NCBI RefSeq assembly: GCF_003855395.1
Contig: NZ_CP034015.1
Location: 1,622,001 to 1,686,000, forward strand
Source of the DNA: Shewanella livingstonensis
GTDB taxonomy: Bacteria > Pseudomonadota > Gammaproteobacteria > Enterobacterales > Shewanellaceae
DNA: 64,000 nt
Direction: 5' to 3'
Part shown: positions 27,499-35,624 of the stretch, one piece after another
How the letters are laid out: the number at the start of each line of letters is the position of its first letter
Numbering within the stretch: the first letter of the stretch is position 1
Translations under genes and position numbers: made by a program
Notes under the pieces: generated by a model
The model's input: only the letters and a program-made list of their open reading frames with translations
Told to the model about the DNA's origin: nothing
The model's database searches: none

Positions 27499-28116
27499 TT
27501 AGCTCGAGATGTTAGTGCAGCCCAACAACGACTCATTGCGTAATAAATCATCCAGTAGCTTATCAGCTAAAGGCTGTAATACTTGTCCATTAGGCTGGGT
27601 GTGGGCGACTGTTCGTAAACCGTATATTCCCATCACTAAATATTGAGCTAAAAATTGACTATCACTATTTTGGGCGATTAGTTGTTGTGTTTTTGCCTTA
27701 TCAAACACCTTTGCCAGTGATTGATGCCAAAGTTGTAAATACTGGCAGGTCACTTGTTTAATGTGCTCGTCTTGCTCGCCCATCTCACTCAGCGATTTTG
27801 TGAGTAAACATGATTGGGTCGCATCACCACTTAAACATTCTTGTAATATTAACGCTAAATAATCGCTTAAGTTGTCTACTGCTGAGCGCTCATTGGCAAA
27901 TAATTGCTCAAACTGTTCACTGCGATCTTGCTGATATTGCTCAATGGCGGCAATAAATAAACCTTTTTTGTTATCAAAGGCACAGTATATAGAACCAGGA
28001 TGCAGTCCTGTTGCTTTAGTGAGATCTTGCATGCTGGTTTTAGCGTATCCATTCACTAAAAAGGTGCTCATGGCAGCACGTAAAACGGTTTCTCTATTAA
28101 ATTCAGCGTGTCTCAT
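27499..28116 (-). CDS. TetR-family transcriptional repressor
   Basis: A 205-residue regulator with an N-terminal helix-turn-helix: RETVLRAAMSTFLVNGYAKTSMQDLTKATGLHPGSIYCAFDNKKGLFIAAIEQY (residues 8-61). The C-terminal ligand domain resembles the TetR_C group found near NemR/AcuR types. It is divergent from the Old Yellow Enzyme gene, and the shared 145-bp region holds twin palindromes, so it very likely represses that gene and itself. The ligand is probably an electrophile or quinone (inference from context). Confidence 0.85.
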   Translation of the reverse strand: MRHAEFNRETVLRAAMSTFLVNGYAKTSMQDLTKATGLHPGSIYCAFDNKKGLFIAAIEQYQQDRSEQFEQLFANERSAVDNLSDYLALILQECLSGDATQSCLLTKSLSEMGEQDEHIKQVTCQYLQLWHQSLAKVFDKAKTQQLIAQNSDSQFLAQYLVMGIYGLRTVAHTQPNGQVLQPLADKLLDDLLRNESLLGCTNISS

Positions 28117-28201
28117 ATCTGGTCACTTCTGGTCAACAACAAAGCGTGATAACTCATAACGCTCGAGTCTAACTAAATTTTACCGACTATTCAAAAATTA
28201 C

Positions 28202-28245
28202 TTGAATGTCTATTCAAATACGATTAATCTTGAACGTATATTCAA
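28202..28245. promoter_or_regulatory. Twin operator for the TetR regulator
   Basis: Two 16-bp near-palindromes, TTGAATGTCTATTCAA (28202-28217) and TTGAACGTATATTCAA (28230-28245), share the spaced pattern TTGAA(T/C)n4ATTCAA, with starts 28 bp apart. A further TATTCAAA/CTTGAAT pair lies just upstream (28189-28207). They fall between the regulator and its divergent target, ending 16 bp before the target start codon. Confidence 0.7.
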
Positions 28246-28261
28246 GAATGGAGTTAACCAC

Positions 28262-29305
28262 ATGACGGCCAGTTTATTTACCCCTTACAAACTCAATGAC
28301 ACCCTAACATTATCAAACAAGATTTTAATGGCACCATTAACACGTTGTATGGCGGATGATGATCTTGTGCCGACGCAAAAGATGGTTGACTACTATGCTC
28401 GCCGTGCTGAAGCAGGTTTAATCATCAGTGAAGCGACCATTATTCGCCCTGATGGTCAAGGTTATCCAAATACCCCAGGTCTATTTACTCCAGCTCAAAT
28501 TAACGGTTGGCAGAAAGTGACCGATGCCGTGCACCAAAATGGCGGTAAAATTTTTGCTCAGCTTTGGCATACCGGCCGCGTTGCTCACTCACACTTTTTT
28601 GGTGGTGGTGATGTATTGTCTTCATCCGCCCAAGCTGTTGAAGGCACTGTGCCTAGAATGCGCGAGTTGGTATACCAAACGCCAAAAGCTGCCTCGCTAG
28701 ACGAGATTAAGCAGTTAGTAGTGGATTATGCTCAAGCGGCGAAAAATGCGATTGATGCGGGCTTTGACGGCGTTGAAATTCATGGTGCTAATGGCTATTT
28801 AATTGACCAATTTTTGCATCACGATAATAACCGTCGTGAAGACGAATATGGCCAAACACCTGAAAATATGTCACGTTTTGCCTTAGAAGTCGTTGATGCT
28901 GTAGTTGCTAGAATTGGTGCAGATCGCACAGCTCTTAGACTATCACCCGCGGCCTATTTCAATATGGCTGCAGATCCACGTGATCGTGCTGTATTTGACT
29001 ATTTATTGCCTGAAGTGGCCAAACGAAATTTAGCCTTTTTACATGGTGGTATTTTTGACGACTCAATGCAGTTTGATTACTTAGGCGGCAGTATATCAGC
29101 TTATATGCGCAGTATTTACACCGGTACATTAGTGGGTGTAGGCAGCTACACTGCAGAAACCGGTAGTGCAGCGATCAATGACAATAAATTTGATTTATTA
29201 GCAATAGGTCGTCCATTTATTGCCAACCCTGATTATGTCGCCAAAGTGCGCGATGGGGCTGAGTTAACTACTTATGCCGACACTATGCTGACTGAATTGT
29301 TTTAA
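28262..29305 (+). CDS. Old Yellow Enzyme family flavin oxidoreductase (NemA-like)
   Basis: A 347-residue FMN-dependent ene-reductase that reduces activated C=C bonds and electrophiles using NADPH. Family features are seen in order: KLNDTLTLSNKILMAPLTRCMADD, GLIISEATIIRPDGQGYPNTPGL, QLWHTGRVAH, FDGVEIHGANGYLIDQFLHHDNNRREDEYG, and the C-terminal LLAIGRPFIANPDYVAKV phosphate-binding region. The conserved His-x-x-Asn pair is in HGANGY. I chose the ATG at 28262, preceded by GGAGT; a longer frame would start inside the operator. Confidence 0.9.
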   Translation: MTASLFTPYKLNDTLTLSNKILMAPLTRCMADDDLVPTQKMVDYYARRAEAGLIISEATIIRPDGQGYPNTPGLFTPAQINGWQKVTDAVHQNGGKIFAQLWHTGRVAHSHFFGGGDVLSSSAQAVEGTVPRMRELVYQTPKAASLDEIKQLVVDYAQAAKNAIDAGFDGVEIHGANGYLIDQFLHHDNNRREDEYGQTPENMSRFALEVVDAVVARIGADRTALRLSPAAYFNMAADPRDRAVFDYLLPEVAKRNLAFLHGGIFDDSMQFDYLGGSISAYMRSIYTGTLVGVGSYTAETGSAAINDNKFDLLAIGRPFIANPDYVAKVRDGAELTTYADTMLTELF

Positions 29306-29447
29306 TGTTTTGCGTTATTTTGCGTGCTTAGCTTCAACAGAAGTGACTGACACGTAGCTTGTAGGAATCCATTTCTCATCGCTATTTTAAGTGAGAGAAT
29401 TGGCGCTAAGATCATCAACCCCAATTTGTTTTTTTAGCATCCGTCTT

Positions 29448-29476
29448 GACCACAACTTTTGTTGTGGTCTTTTTTT
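29448..29476 (+). terminator. Terminator between the OYE gene and the LRR-kinase gene
   Basis: GACCACAAC/GTTGTGGTC with loop TTTT and seven T. Its position supports the downstream ATG at 29541 for the next gene. Confidence 0.9.
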
Positions 29477-29540
29477 GACAGAAATTTGTCTCAGTGAGTG
29501 CAGTCAATTACTATGTCGGCAATTTTCGACAAAGAGAAAC

Positions 29541-30866
29541 ATGATGCACACACTGCAGCAATTAAATGATGGCTTATTATTGGGTAATCAAAGAGTCAAT
29601 ATCGCGGAGCAACTGACTGAGTTTCCGGTTAAATTGTTTGAGTTAGCAGACACCTTAGAAGTACTCGATCTTAGCAATAATCAATTGTCGTCATTACCTG
29701 ATAACTTTGCCGACTTGCATCAACTCAAAATCTTGTTTGTGTCGAATAATTTATTTGAACATCTACCAGCCGTATTAGGTCAATGTCCTAACTTAGAGAT
29801 GATAGGCTTTAAAGCCAATCAAATTCGCACCGTACCCGAAGCATCTATTCCAAAACAAACTCGTTGGTTAATATTAACCGATAACCACATTGAGCAATTG
29901 CCAGACAGTTTAGGTCAGTGTCATCGTCTGGAAAAACTCGCGTTAGCGGGTAATCGATTAACCGCACTGCCTAATAGCATGGCTAATTGTCATCAATTGG
30001 CTCTTATCCGTTTATCGGCTAACCAGCTTACCGCCTTACCACATTGGTTATTTGAGCTACCTAATTTAGCGTGGCTGGCATTTGCAGGTAACGCGTTTAG
30101 TCATGTAGAACATTGCGATAATACTCGCGTACCTATAGTGCCATTAACCCAGTTTACCTTAGGTCAGTTACTCGGGCAGGGCGCATCTGGATTAATTTAT
30201 CAAGCAACTCACCATACAGAAAGCTCAGTTGATACAAACTTTAGCAGCGACGCTGATGTCGCCATTAAGTTGTTTAAAGGCATGGTAACCAGTGATGGTT
30301 ATCCAGCGGATGAGCTTGATTGTTGCTTAACCGCTGGCGAGCACCCTAATTTAATTAATGTGGTGGCACAAATTAATCAGCCTGAGCAGCTTGGGTTAGT
30401 GATGGATCTTATTCCGCCAAGCTACGGTAATTTAGGTTTACCGCCGTCGTTGCAAACCTGTAGCCGTGACACTTTTGAAGCACAAACAGTATTTACCTGG
30501 GGACGCATTGCTCATATTGCTTGCCAAATGGCTGATATTTTGGCTCATTTACATCAAAATGGGATTAGCCATGGCGACATTTATGCCCACAATATTATGA
30601 TAAATACTCACGATAACGTGCTGTTTGGTGATTTTGGCGCCGCCTCAAATTTAAAGCAATTTACCCCACAGCATTTGCGATTAATGCAAGCTATTGAGGT
30701 TAGGGCGTTTGGTTATTTGGTCGAAGACATGCTAAACCTCATCGATAACCCAGACAGACCACAAGCGATAATGTTGCGCCTGTTAGTGCAAGATTGCTTG
30801 CAGCACAGTTCATCAACCAGACCGAGTTTTAAAGCGCTGTTACCACGTTTAGCTAGCATCGCTTAA
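29541..30866 (+). CDS. Leucine-rich-repeat protein fused to a Ser/Thr kinase domain
   Basis: A 441-residue cytoplasmic protein. Residues about 35-190 form seven to eight leucine-rich repeats of the LxxLxLxxNxLxxLPxx type (LEVLDLSNNQLSSLPDN, LEKLALAGNRLTALPNS). From about residue 203 a kinase-like domain follows: glycine loop LGQGASGLIY, ATP-binding Lys in VAIKLFKG (about 241), catalytic loop HGDIYAHNIM (about 342; HGD instead of HRD) and DFG (about 363). Asp and Asn are present, so activity is plausible. The target is unknown. The start follows a terminator and AAGAGAAAC. Confidence 0.85.
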   Translation: MMHTLQQLNDGLLLGNQRVNIAEQLTEFPVKLFELADTLEVLDLSNNQLSSLPDNFADLHQLKILFVSNNLFEHLPAVLGQCPNLEMIGFKANQIRTVPEASIPKQTRWLILTDNHIEQLPDSLGQCHRLEKLALAGNRLTALPNSMANCHQLALIRLSANQLTALPHWLFELPNLAWLAFAGNAFSHVEHCDNTRVPIVPLTQFTLGQLLGQGASGLIYQATHHTESSVDTNFSSDADVAIKLFKGMVTSDGYPADELDCCLTAGEHPNLINVVAQINQPEQLGLVMDLIPPSYGNLGLPPSLQTCSRDTFEAQTVFTWGRIAHIACQMADILAHLHQNGISHGDIYAHNIMINTHDNVLFGDFGAASNLKQFTPQHLRLMQAIEVRAFGYLVEDMLNLIDNPDRPQAIMLRLLVQDCLQHSSSTRPSFKALLPRLASIA

Positions 30867-31066
30867 CAGCTAGACACACTCGGGCTAGGGCATCATTAGG
30901 TTTAACCAGCCTAGTTGTTTGTTAGCTCGAGTAAATGGTTTTAGTTAATAGCTCTAATAAACAGCTCAAGTGAATTGTTGTACGAATAAAAAATACAGAA
31001 TATGGTCTTTATCCACACGCTGGATTATAATCAAATTATCATGTCGTAATGAAAGGCTAGCCCACT

Positions 31067-31258
31067 GTGGAAAATAAAACTGCACGTTTTACTGTATTAA
31101 TGGACCCGCTAAAAAAGCAGGCATTTGAACAACTGTGTGCTGCGCAAGATCTCACCCCATCACAAGTCACCCGTCAGCTTATTCGCGAATACCTCGAAAA
31201 GCATGATGTGAGTTTTGGTGACAATCAAAGTCGCCCTAATCCACAGGTAAAAAGCTAA
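31067..31258 (+). CDS. Ribbon-helix-helix (CopG-like) small protein
   Basis: A 63-residue protein starting at GTG with a GAAAGG ribosome site. The sequence ARFTVLMDPLKKQAFEQLCAAQDLTPSQVTRQLIREYLEKH has the beta-strand plus two helices of RHH DNA-binding proteins. No partner toxin gene lies beside it, so it looks like a stand-alone regulator rather than an antitoxin. The target is unknown. Confidence 0.75.
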   Translation: MENKTARFTVLMDPLKKQAFEQLCAAQDLTPSQVTRQLIREYLEKHDVSFGDNQSRPNPQVKS

Positions 31259-31508
31259 GCTTCAATTCGCCTATTGTTAGGCTATTGGTGACACTAGTGG
31301 TCATTCCAGTAGTTACATTAGCAGACTAGTGGCTCAGTTGGTTTATCACCCTAGGGTAGTCAATTTGTGATAATGGCATTATAATGTCATTACAATATTC
31401 GGCAGGGTAGATGTTTTTCTATCTCACGCCAATCGATAAAGCCTGTCGAACTGCGTATTAGCGCTATTAACTTATTCGACAACTGCCAAGAACACAGAGA
31501 GTAAAGAT

Positions 31509-31853
31509 ATGAGTGATGTAATCCCGCCATGCCCAAAATGTGAGTCTCCGTACGCTTATTCAGACGGCACATTGTTAATTTGCCCAGAATGCGCCAATGA
31601 ATGGAACCCAAATGAAGAAGTGGTTGATCCAGACGCCATCATTTTAAAAGATGCCAACGGCAATTTATTAGCAGAAGGCGACAAAGTCACCTTAATCAAA
31701 GACCTTAAAGTAAAAGGTTCATCACTCGTGCTTAAAGTCGGCACTAAAGCAGTGATCAACCATTTTGTCGACGGCGACCACGACATTGATTGTAAAGTTG
31801 ATGGCAATGGCCAAATGATGCTGAAATCAAAATTTGTTAAAAAACAAAGCTAA
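31509..31853 (+). CDS. yjdM: PhnA/YjdM-family zinc-ribbon protein
   Basis: A 114-residue protein with an N-terminal zinc ribbon ([25 protein letters not shown]) followed by the PhnA domain with [23 protein letters not shown] and [26 protein letters not shown]. Although once named phnA, the protein is not phosphonoacetate hydrolase, and its role is unclear. It is a single gene, ended by a terminator that abuts the tmRNA-like fragment and island edge at 31951. Confidence 0.9.
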   Translation: MSDVIPPCPKCESPYAYSDGTLLICPECANEWNPNEEVVDPDAIILKDANGNLLAEGDKVTLIKDLKVKGSSLVLKVGTKAVINHFVDGDHDIDCKVDGNGQMMLKSKFVKKQS

Positions 31854-31908
31854 TAACGAGTAATCTAATTGTTATAAGTGACCATTAATCAGCTTTAGTC
31901 TGGTTAAT

Positions 31909-31949
31909 AAAAAATCCCCGCTGATAGCAATATCAACGGGGATTTTTTA
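31909..31949 (+). terminator. Terminator of yjdM
   Basis: AATCCCCG/CGGGGATT with an inner TGATA/TATCA stem, flanked by A and T runs. Confidence 0.9.
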
Positions 31950-31950
31950 T

Positions 31951-31977
31951 GGACCAGGGTTCAAGTCCCGCCGCCAC
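31951..31977 (+). repeat. Partial tmRNA 3'-end copy (attachment-site-like), inverted relative to ssrA
   Basis: GGGTTCAAGTCCCGCCGCC at 31957-31975 is identical to the T-arm and acceptor strand of ssrA, which lies at 35632-35650 on the other strand. A preceding GGAC also matches. Such 3'-end duplications are the usual trace of an integrative element using ssrA as attB. Here the copy faces the opposite way from ssrA, which a simple integration cannot produce. No other part of a tRNA or tmRNA precedes it. Confidence 0.7.
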
Positions 31978-32047
31978 TAACGTCGTGGCGCTTCGCCCAC
32001 ACCAGAGCAAAGGGGTAAAGCGCTTGTACCCCTTTGCAAACCCTCAG
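31978..32047. other. Non-coding island edge with hairpin
   Basis: Contains CAAAGGGGTAAAGCGCTTGTACCCCTTTG, which can fold (CAAAGGGGTA/TACCCCTTTG). It links the tmRNA-like fragment to the left inverted repeat. Confidence 0.5.
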
Positions 32048-32261
32048 CGTTCCGGCAACATTTTCGCTTTTTAACCAAACAACGGCAGCGAAAAAATTGC
32101 GACGGAAAATTATCGAGCTTTTAACTTCGTCTGAGTGTTCTTCGGCCTTATTCGAAAATGCTAACGCTTCAGATGGGGCGTCCCTTCCCCTCCAAAGCTA
32201 GCTGGCCGTCCATGGCCAGCTCACGTCATTTTCTTCAACGACCTCAAGTTCAGAGTTGAAT
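32048..32261 (+). repeat. Left copy of a 214-bp inverted repeat
   Basis: From CGTTCCGGCAACATTTTCGC to CAAGTTCAGAGTTGAAT, this stretch is the reverse complement of 35241-35454, with only scattered mismatches and one diverged patch of about 20 bp around 32123-32143. It contains the inner palindrome GCTGGCCGTCCATGGCCAGC. The two copies bracket the accessory operon. Confidence 0.85.
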
Positions 32262-32467
32262 TTTGGCATTTCAAGCTGAGGTATCTCATTTATGGACAGA
32301 CATTAGCTTAAGGGACAAGTTTTGAACCCTCCCCCTAATTCTAAGACGCCTGTAAACGCGGGTTGTACGAGTATTGGATTAGTTAATTGTTACACTAAAC
32401 TGTTGTTTTTTATCATCAGAAAAATGATGTCAGCCTCAAATGCTAAAGCTTAATCATAGTTATAGGG
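32262..32467. other. Non-coding spacer 3' of the accessory operon
   Basis: 206 bp with no coding frame, between the left repeat and the end of the minus-strand operon. No clean terminator hairpin was seen. Confidence 0.4.
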
Positions 32468-33613
32468 TCATAGTTTCTTGTTAGTAATTTCGAGATCGAA
32501 CTCTGATCCAGTCATTTCTAAGTTTTCAAAAATACTCCATTTCGTAAGATATTTGAAATTTGCTGACACTCTATTGTCCACTTTAACAACTTCTAACTCG
32601 CCAGTTAACGTAATAACCTTCTTATCAACGTGAGCGCTAGCGATTATTGGATAAAGTTCTTCACTTACAGTAAATGAGACACTAATTTCTCTATCATGAT
32701 ACTTAGTCCTCAGCTTTGCGCGACCTAAGTCATCATCGTAACTTCTATGTAAATCAGCTATTTCTCCTGAAAGTTGTATACTCTTTTCAGTTTTTTTATC
32801 TTTCAATGCTTCTCGATAGTCGACGATCTTTTGGACATTTCGAGAATAAAATGAAATAGGATCTTTATATTTGACATCTATAAATTCCTTTGACGACCAA
32901 TTAACTTTAATTTCAATATCCCGATGAGATTTAAAACCAAATATCTCTATAAGTGCATCGCAATCTTTTTTGTCTATACCTAACTCTAGTAACTTCTGAG
33001 TAATTAGTTCAATTTCATATTCTTGTTCAAATATGGCAGATACTTTCGCCAACTTAGTATAGAACAACTTGTTGATCATACGCCCCAACGATGAACTACT
33101 ATCAAACAGTTCAGACTCTTCTGTATTTACGCGATACAAGGGGGAATGTATCGCAACAACATAACTGCCTATTTGTGTTTGCCCCATACAAATATGGCTG
33201 TAATAACTGCCTAAGTGCTTATTCTTATCTTTGAATTTTTTAATTTTGATTGAACAATATTTAAGTAATTTATATGACGAAGACAGGAGATTCATGCCAT
33301 CTTCAAATGGAATTGAGCCATTTTGAACATCATCGGCAGTTGCTCTAACCATTATGGCATCATAGTCTAAAGGAGATATTTGCTTCACCAAAGTATCGTG
33401 GGTCACTTTTAAGTATTCTGACACTTCCTCTAAGGTATCTAGTAGAAGAGAACTATAGCGCTTATGCTCTTGATTCAGTGGCAATGTAACTTCAGAGTTT
33501 GGAAACTTATGACTATGCCAGATCTGAAATGTTCCTCTAAGTTCTGATGCTTTATACCATCCGTTTTCTGCAAGATATTTAGTCACATCGATTAAAGATA
33601 GTTGCATACTCAT
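32468..33613 (-). CDS. Unknown 381-aa protein, third gene of the accessory operon
   Basis: I do not recognise a family. The protein has no signal peptide or membrane helix and is rich in Lys, Ser and Ile. It opens with LIDVTKYLAENGWYKASELRGTFQIWHSHKFPNSEVTLPL, which resembles a small alpha-beta N-terminal domain; a long helical middle (EVSEYLKVTHDTLVKQIS) and a beta-rich C-terminus (LTGELEVVKVDNRVSANFKYLTKWSIFENLEMTGSEFDLEI) follow. Its ATG overlaps the stop of the DUF4365 gene by 4 bp (ATGA), so the two are translationally coupled and probably act together. Confidence 0.75.
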   Translation of the reverse strand: MSMQLSLIDVTKYLAENGWYKASELRGTFQIWHSHKFPNSEVTLPLNQEHKRYSSLLLDTLEEVSEYLKVTHDTLVKQISPLDYDAIMVRATADDVQNGSIPFEDGMNLLSSSYKLLKYCSIKIKKFKDKNKHLGSYYSHICMGQTQIGSYVVAIHSPLYRVNTEESELFDSSSSLGRMINKLFYTKLAKVSAIFEQEYEIELITQKLLELGIDKKDCDALIEIFGFKSHRDIEIKVNWSSKEFIDVKYKDPISFYSRNVQKIVDYREALKDKKTEKSIQLSGEIADLHRSYDDDLGRAKLRTKYHDREISVSFTVSEELYPIIASAHVDKKVITLTGELEVVKVDNRVSANFKYLTKWSIFENLEMTGSEFDLEITNKKL

Positions 33614-34236
33614 ATCATTAATCCTCTCGCACTGTGTTGTTTCATTAATTCAATCAGCGTGAGATTGTTAAAAGCTTGAGAAAAAGGAATTTTAACAGTT
33701 ACGCTCGTCTTGTTGCTCATTTCGGGTGCTTTTTCGAGACTTACCCAATATCCGGAAAACCTAATGTTAGATTGAAGTGCCGAATACTGAACCCATTCAT
33801 TATTGTCTTCAGGGCAAAAAACAACAATTAAGATCTTTGGTAGATCTTCTATCCCCCTTAAATCGTTATAGTTTTTAATAGGCAATGGAAAGCTAAGTTC
33901 TTGCTTATTCATATCTATATAGTTGTAGTTAGAAGTACATTTTAACTGCGCCAAAATCCTTGGTTTTTTCCATCTACCTTGGAAACCTTTACCAATGAGC
34001 TCTATATCGATGCTTTCATTATCCGTCTTTGACTCACTGTAATTAATTTTTGCCGCTGCACACATTAATTTTACGTAAGCAGAACTAAAACGCTCTTGGG
34101 CATCAGTGATATGTAAACCGTAATTAGATGGAAGTATAGTCAAATTTTGTTCAAATCCAGTTGATGATTCATTTTCCATTATTAGTCTCAAATCCATTTT
34201 TTGGAGCGTCCGGCATTTAACTTTACTTAGGTACAT
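33610..34236 (-). CDS. DUF4365-type nuclease-like protein, second gene of the accessory operon
   Basis: A 208-residue protein. ITDAQERFSSAYVKLMCAAAKINYSES followed by SIDIELIG (D77, E79) and RILAQLKCTS (Q97, K99) matches the pattern of DUF4365, a PD-(D/E)xK-like fold in which an acidic D..D/E and a Q/ExK form the metal site. DUF4365 proteins are often seen in defence-related gene clusters. The start at 34236 has AGGAG only a few bases upstream; ATG at 34179 is an alternative. Family assignment is from motifs only; nuclease activity is inferred. Confidence 0.65.
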   Translation of the reverse strand: MYLSKVKCRTLQKMDLRLIMENESSTGFEQNLTILPSNYGLHITDAQERFSSAYVKLMCAAAKINYSESKTDNESIDIELIGKGFQGRWKKPRILAQLKCTSNYNYIDMNKQELSFPLPIKNYNDLRGIEDLPKILIVVFCPEDNNEWVQYSALQSNIRFSGYWVSLEKAPEMSNKTSVTVKIPFSQAFNNLTLIELMKQHSARGLMI

Positions 34237-34326
34237 ATCTCCTCATTATGAAGAGACAAAATTTGTTGGCTAGAAATCGCTAAGAAAGGGCAAACAGCAA
34301 CTGTTATGGTCGTTTTTAACGACTCG

Positions 34327-34852
34327 TTAAGTGAACTGTTTACCATTGATAAAAGAATTCAGCTCCGTGATTAAACCTGAACCATCCTCAATCGATACAA
34401 AGGATGCATATTTATTTAGAGTTTCTCGCAATTCTTCCAACTCGAAGGGATTTTCTGGTTGTTTAATAAAGACTGAAACCAGTTCATATGCGCCCGTATC
34501 AGTAGTACTAGTCACGATATATTCATTATCACTAATTTTAGGGAGCAATGAGCTTAAATTTAAAATCTTGTCACCCGAAGTTAACTTAGCATCGTATACT
34601 ATTGTCAATATAGTTTTAGTATATGGAACATTCTCTTGTTCATCATTTGATTCAGAATATTTATATTCAACTACGTACTGCCCTTTAGGAAATGATTCTT
34701 TTCTCCATTGATTTCACAACAAAACTAGGTGAGGAAACATTCGTAACAACAAAGGAGATACTATTACTCAGGCTTATAGACAGCAAGTTTACACTCGAAG
34801 CAGACTTTAACCACCTTAATAGCTTTGCACGACTACTTTTTTTTTCAAACAT
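34327..34852 (-). pseudogene. First gene of the accessory operon, single-base frameshift
   Basis: The 5' part reads from ATG 34852 (AGGTGA ribosome site) for 55 codons, MFEKKSSRAKLLRWLKSASS... to MEKRIIS, then a stop at 34685. A second frame, open from just before this point down to 34327, continues with ESFPKGQYVVEYKYSESND and TILTIVYDAKLTSGDKILN and ends SFINGKQFT. Removing one A from the AAAA in GAGAAAAGAATC joins them as MEKESFPKG..., giving 174 residues. It is therefore either a recent one-base insertion, a sequencing error or a programmed shift. The second part alone could start only at a TTG. No family recognised. Confidence 0.65.
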
Positions 34853-35240
34853 CCGATTCACCTGATAGTTTATTTAATGGCTCACCCGATAAAATCGACT
34901 GTCTAATTTATTGATTAATACCATACTACATCCCCTATTTCTTTAATGTAAAGCGATAAAACATCAAAAATAAATCAACATTGCGACTTTAGTTTTACTC
35001 AACGTGTTGTTTGATTTATTTCTATACACCCAGCGAGCTCATTTAAGTATGTTTCTGAGAGTACAGTTTTAGTAACGTAGTTTTGCTGTTTTTAGTAGCG
35101 AATGAATACATCTAGATGGTAATAATGAAATAGCACACGCTGAATACACTGGAGATTACTTGGCAATGGACAGCTTAATCATTAAATAGTAACAAGTTTT
35201 GGGGCAAAAACGAGTTTCATGCTTTGCTTGTAATTGGTTG
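34853..35240. other. Upstream region of the accessory operon
   Basis: About 390 bp of AT-rich DNA with no coding frame. The operon promoter should be here; no confident -35/-10 pair was chosen. Confidence 0.4.
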
Positions 35241-35454
35241 ATTCAACTCTTAACTTGAGGCCGTTGAAGAAAATGACGTGAGCTGGCCATGGACGGCCAG
35301 CTAGCTTTGGAGGGGAAGGGACGCCCCATCTGAAGCGTTAGCATTTTCGAATAAGGCCGAGGCTGGCTACAAACGAGTTCAAAAGCTCGATAATTTTCCG
35401 TCGTAATTTTTTCGCTGCTGTTGTTTGGTTAAAAAGCGAAAATGTTGCCGGAAC
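35241..35454 (-). repeat. Right copy of the 214-bp inverted repeat
   Basis: Reverse complement of 32048-32261, with the same inner palindrome at 35283-35302. The diverged patch is at about 35357-35378 (GAGGCTGGCTACAAACGAGT). The two copies face inward around about 2.98 kb of unique DNA. Confidence 0.85.
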
Positions 35455-35583
35455 GGCAGGGGTGATCCAAGAGGGGATTGCTGTTGATCCCCTCTCGGCC
35501 TGTGCAGGGTGGAACCTTGCGATCCTATTTCAAACGAAGTTTGAACATTTTATGGCTGTCGCCACTTTGTCGCCATTAGGCAA
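35455..35583. other. Non-coding island edge with hairpin
   Basis: Contains AGAGGGGATTGCTGTTGATCCCCTCT, a strong stem-loop, between the right inverted repeat and the ssrA terminator. It differs in sequence from the left edge. Confidence 0.5.
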
Positions 35584-35617
35584 AGAAAAAGGGCTTAGCA
35601 TTGCTGCTAAGCCCTTT
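35584..35617 (-). terminator. Terminator of ssrA
   Basis: On the minus strand, AAAGGGCTTAGCAGCAATGCTAAGCCCTTTTTC forms a stem with a T-rich tail just after the tmRNA 3' end. Confidence 0.85.
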
Positions 35618-35624
35618 CGGTAAT

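Noticed and set aside
31067..31258. Toxin-antitoxin pair
   Set aside because: The RHH protein is present, but neither neighbour (LRR-kinase, yjdM) is a toxin, and there is no overlapping small ORF.
31951..31977. Complete tRNA gene
   Set aside because: Only the T-arm/acceptor 3' strand is present; no anticodon or D-arm precedes it, because the yjdM terminator is immediately upstream.
34331..34711. Plus-strand open frame of 126 codons within the accessory operon
   Set aside because: It lies antisense to a frame that continues across a one-base shift into an ATG with a ribosome site. The plus frame has no ribosome site and a Ser-rich, shadow-like composition.
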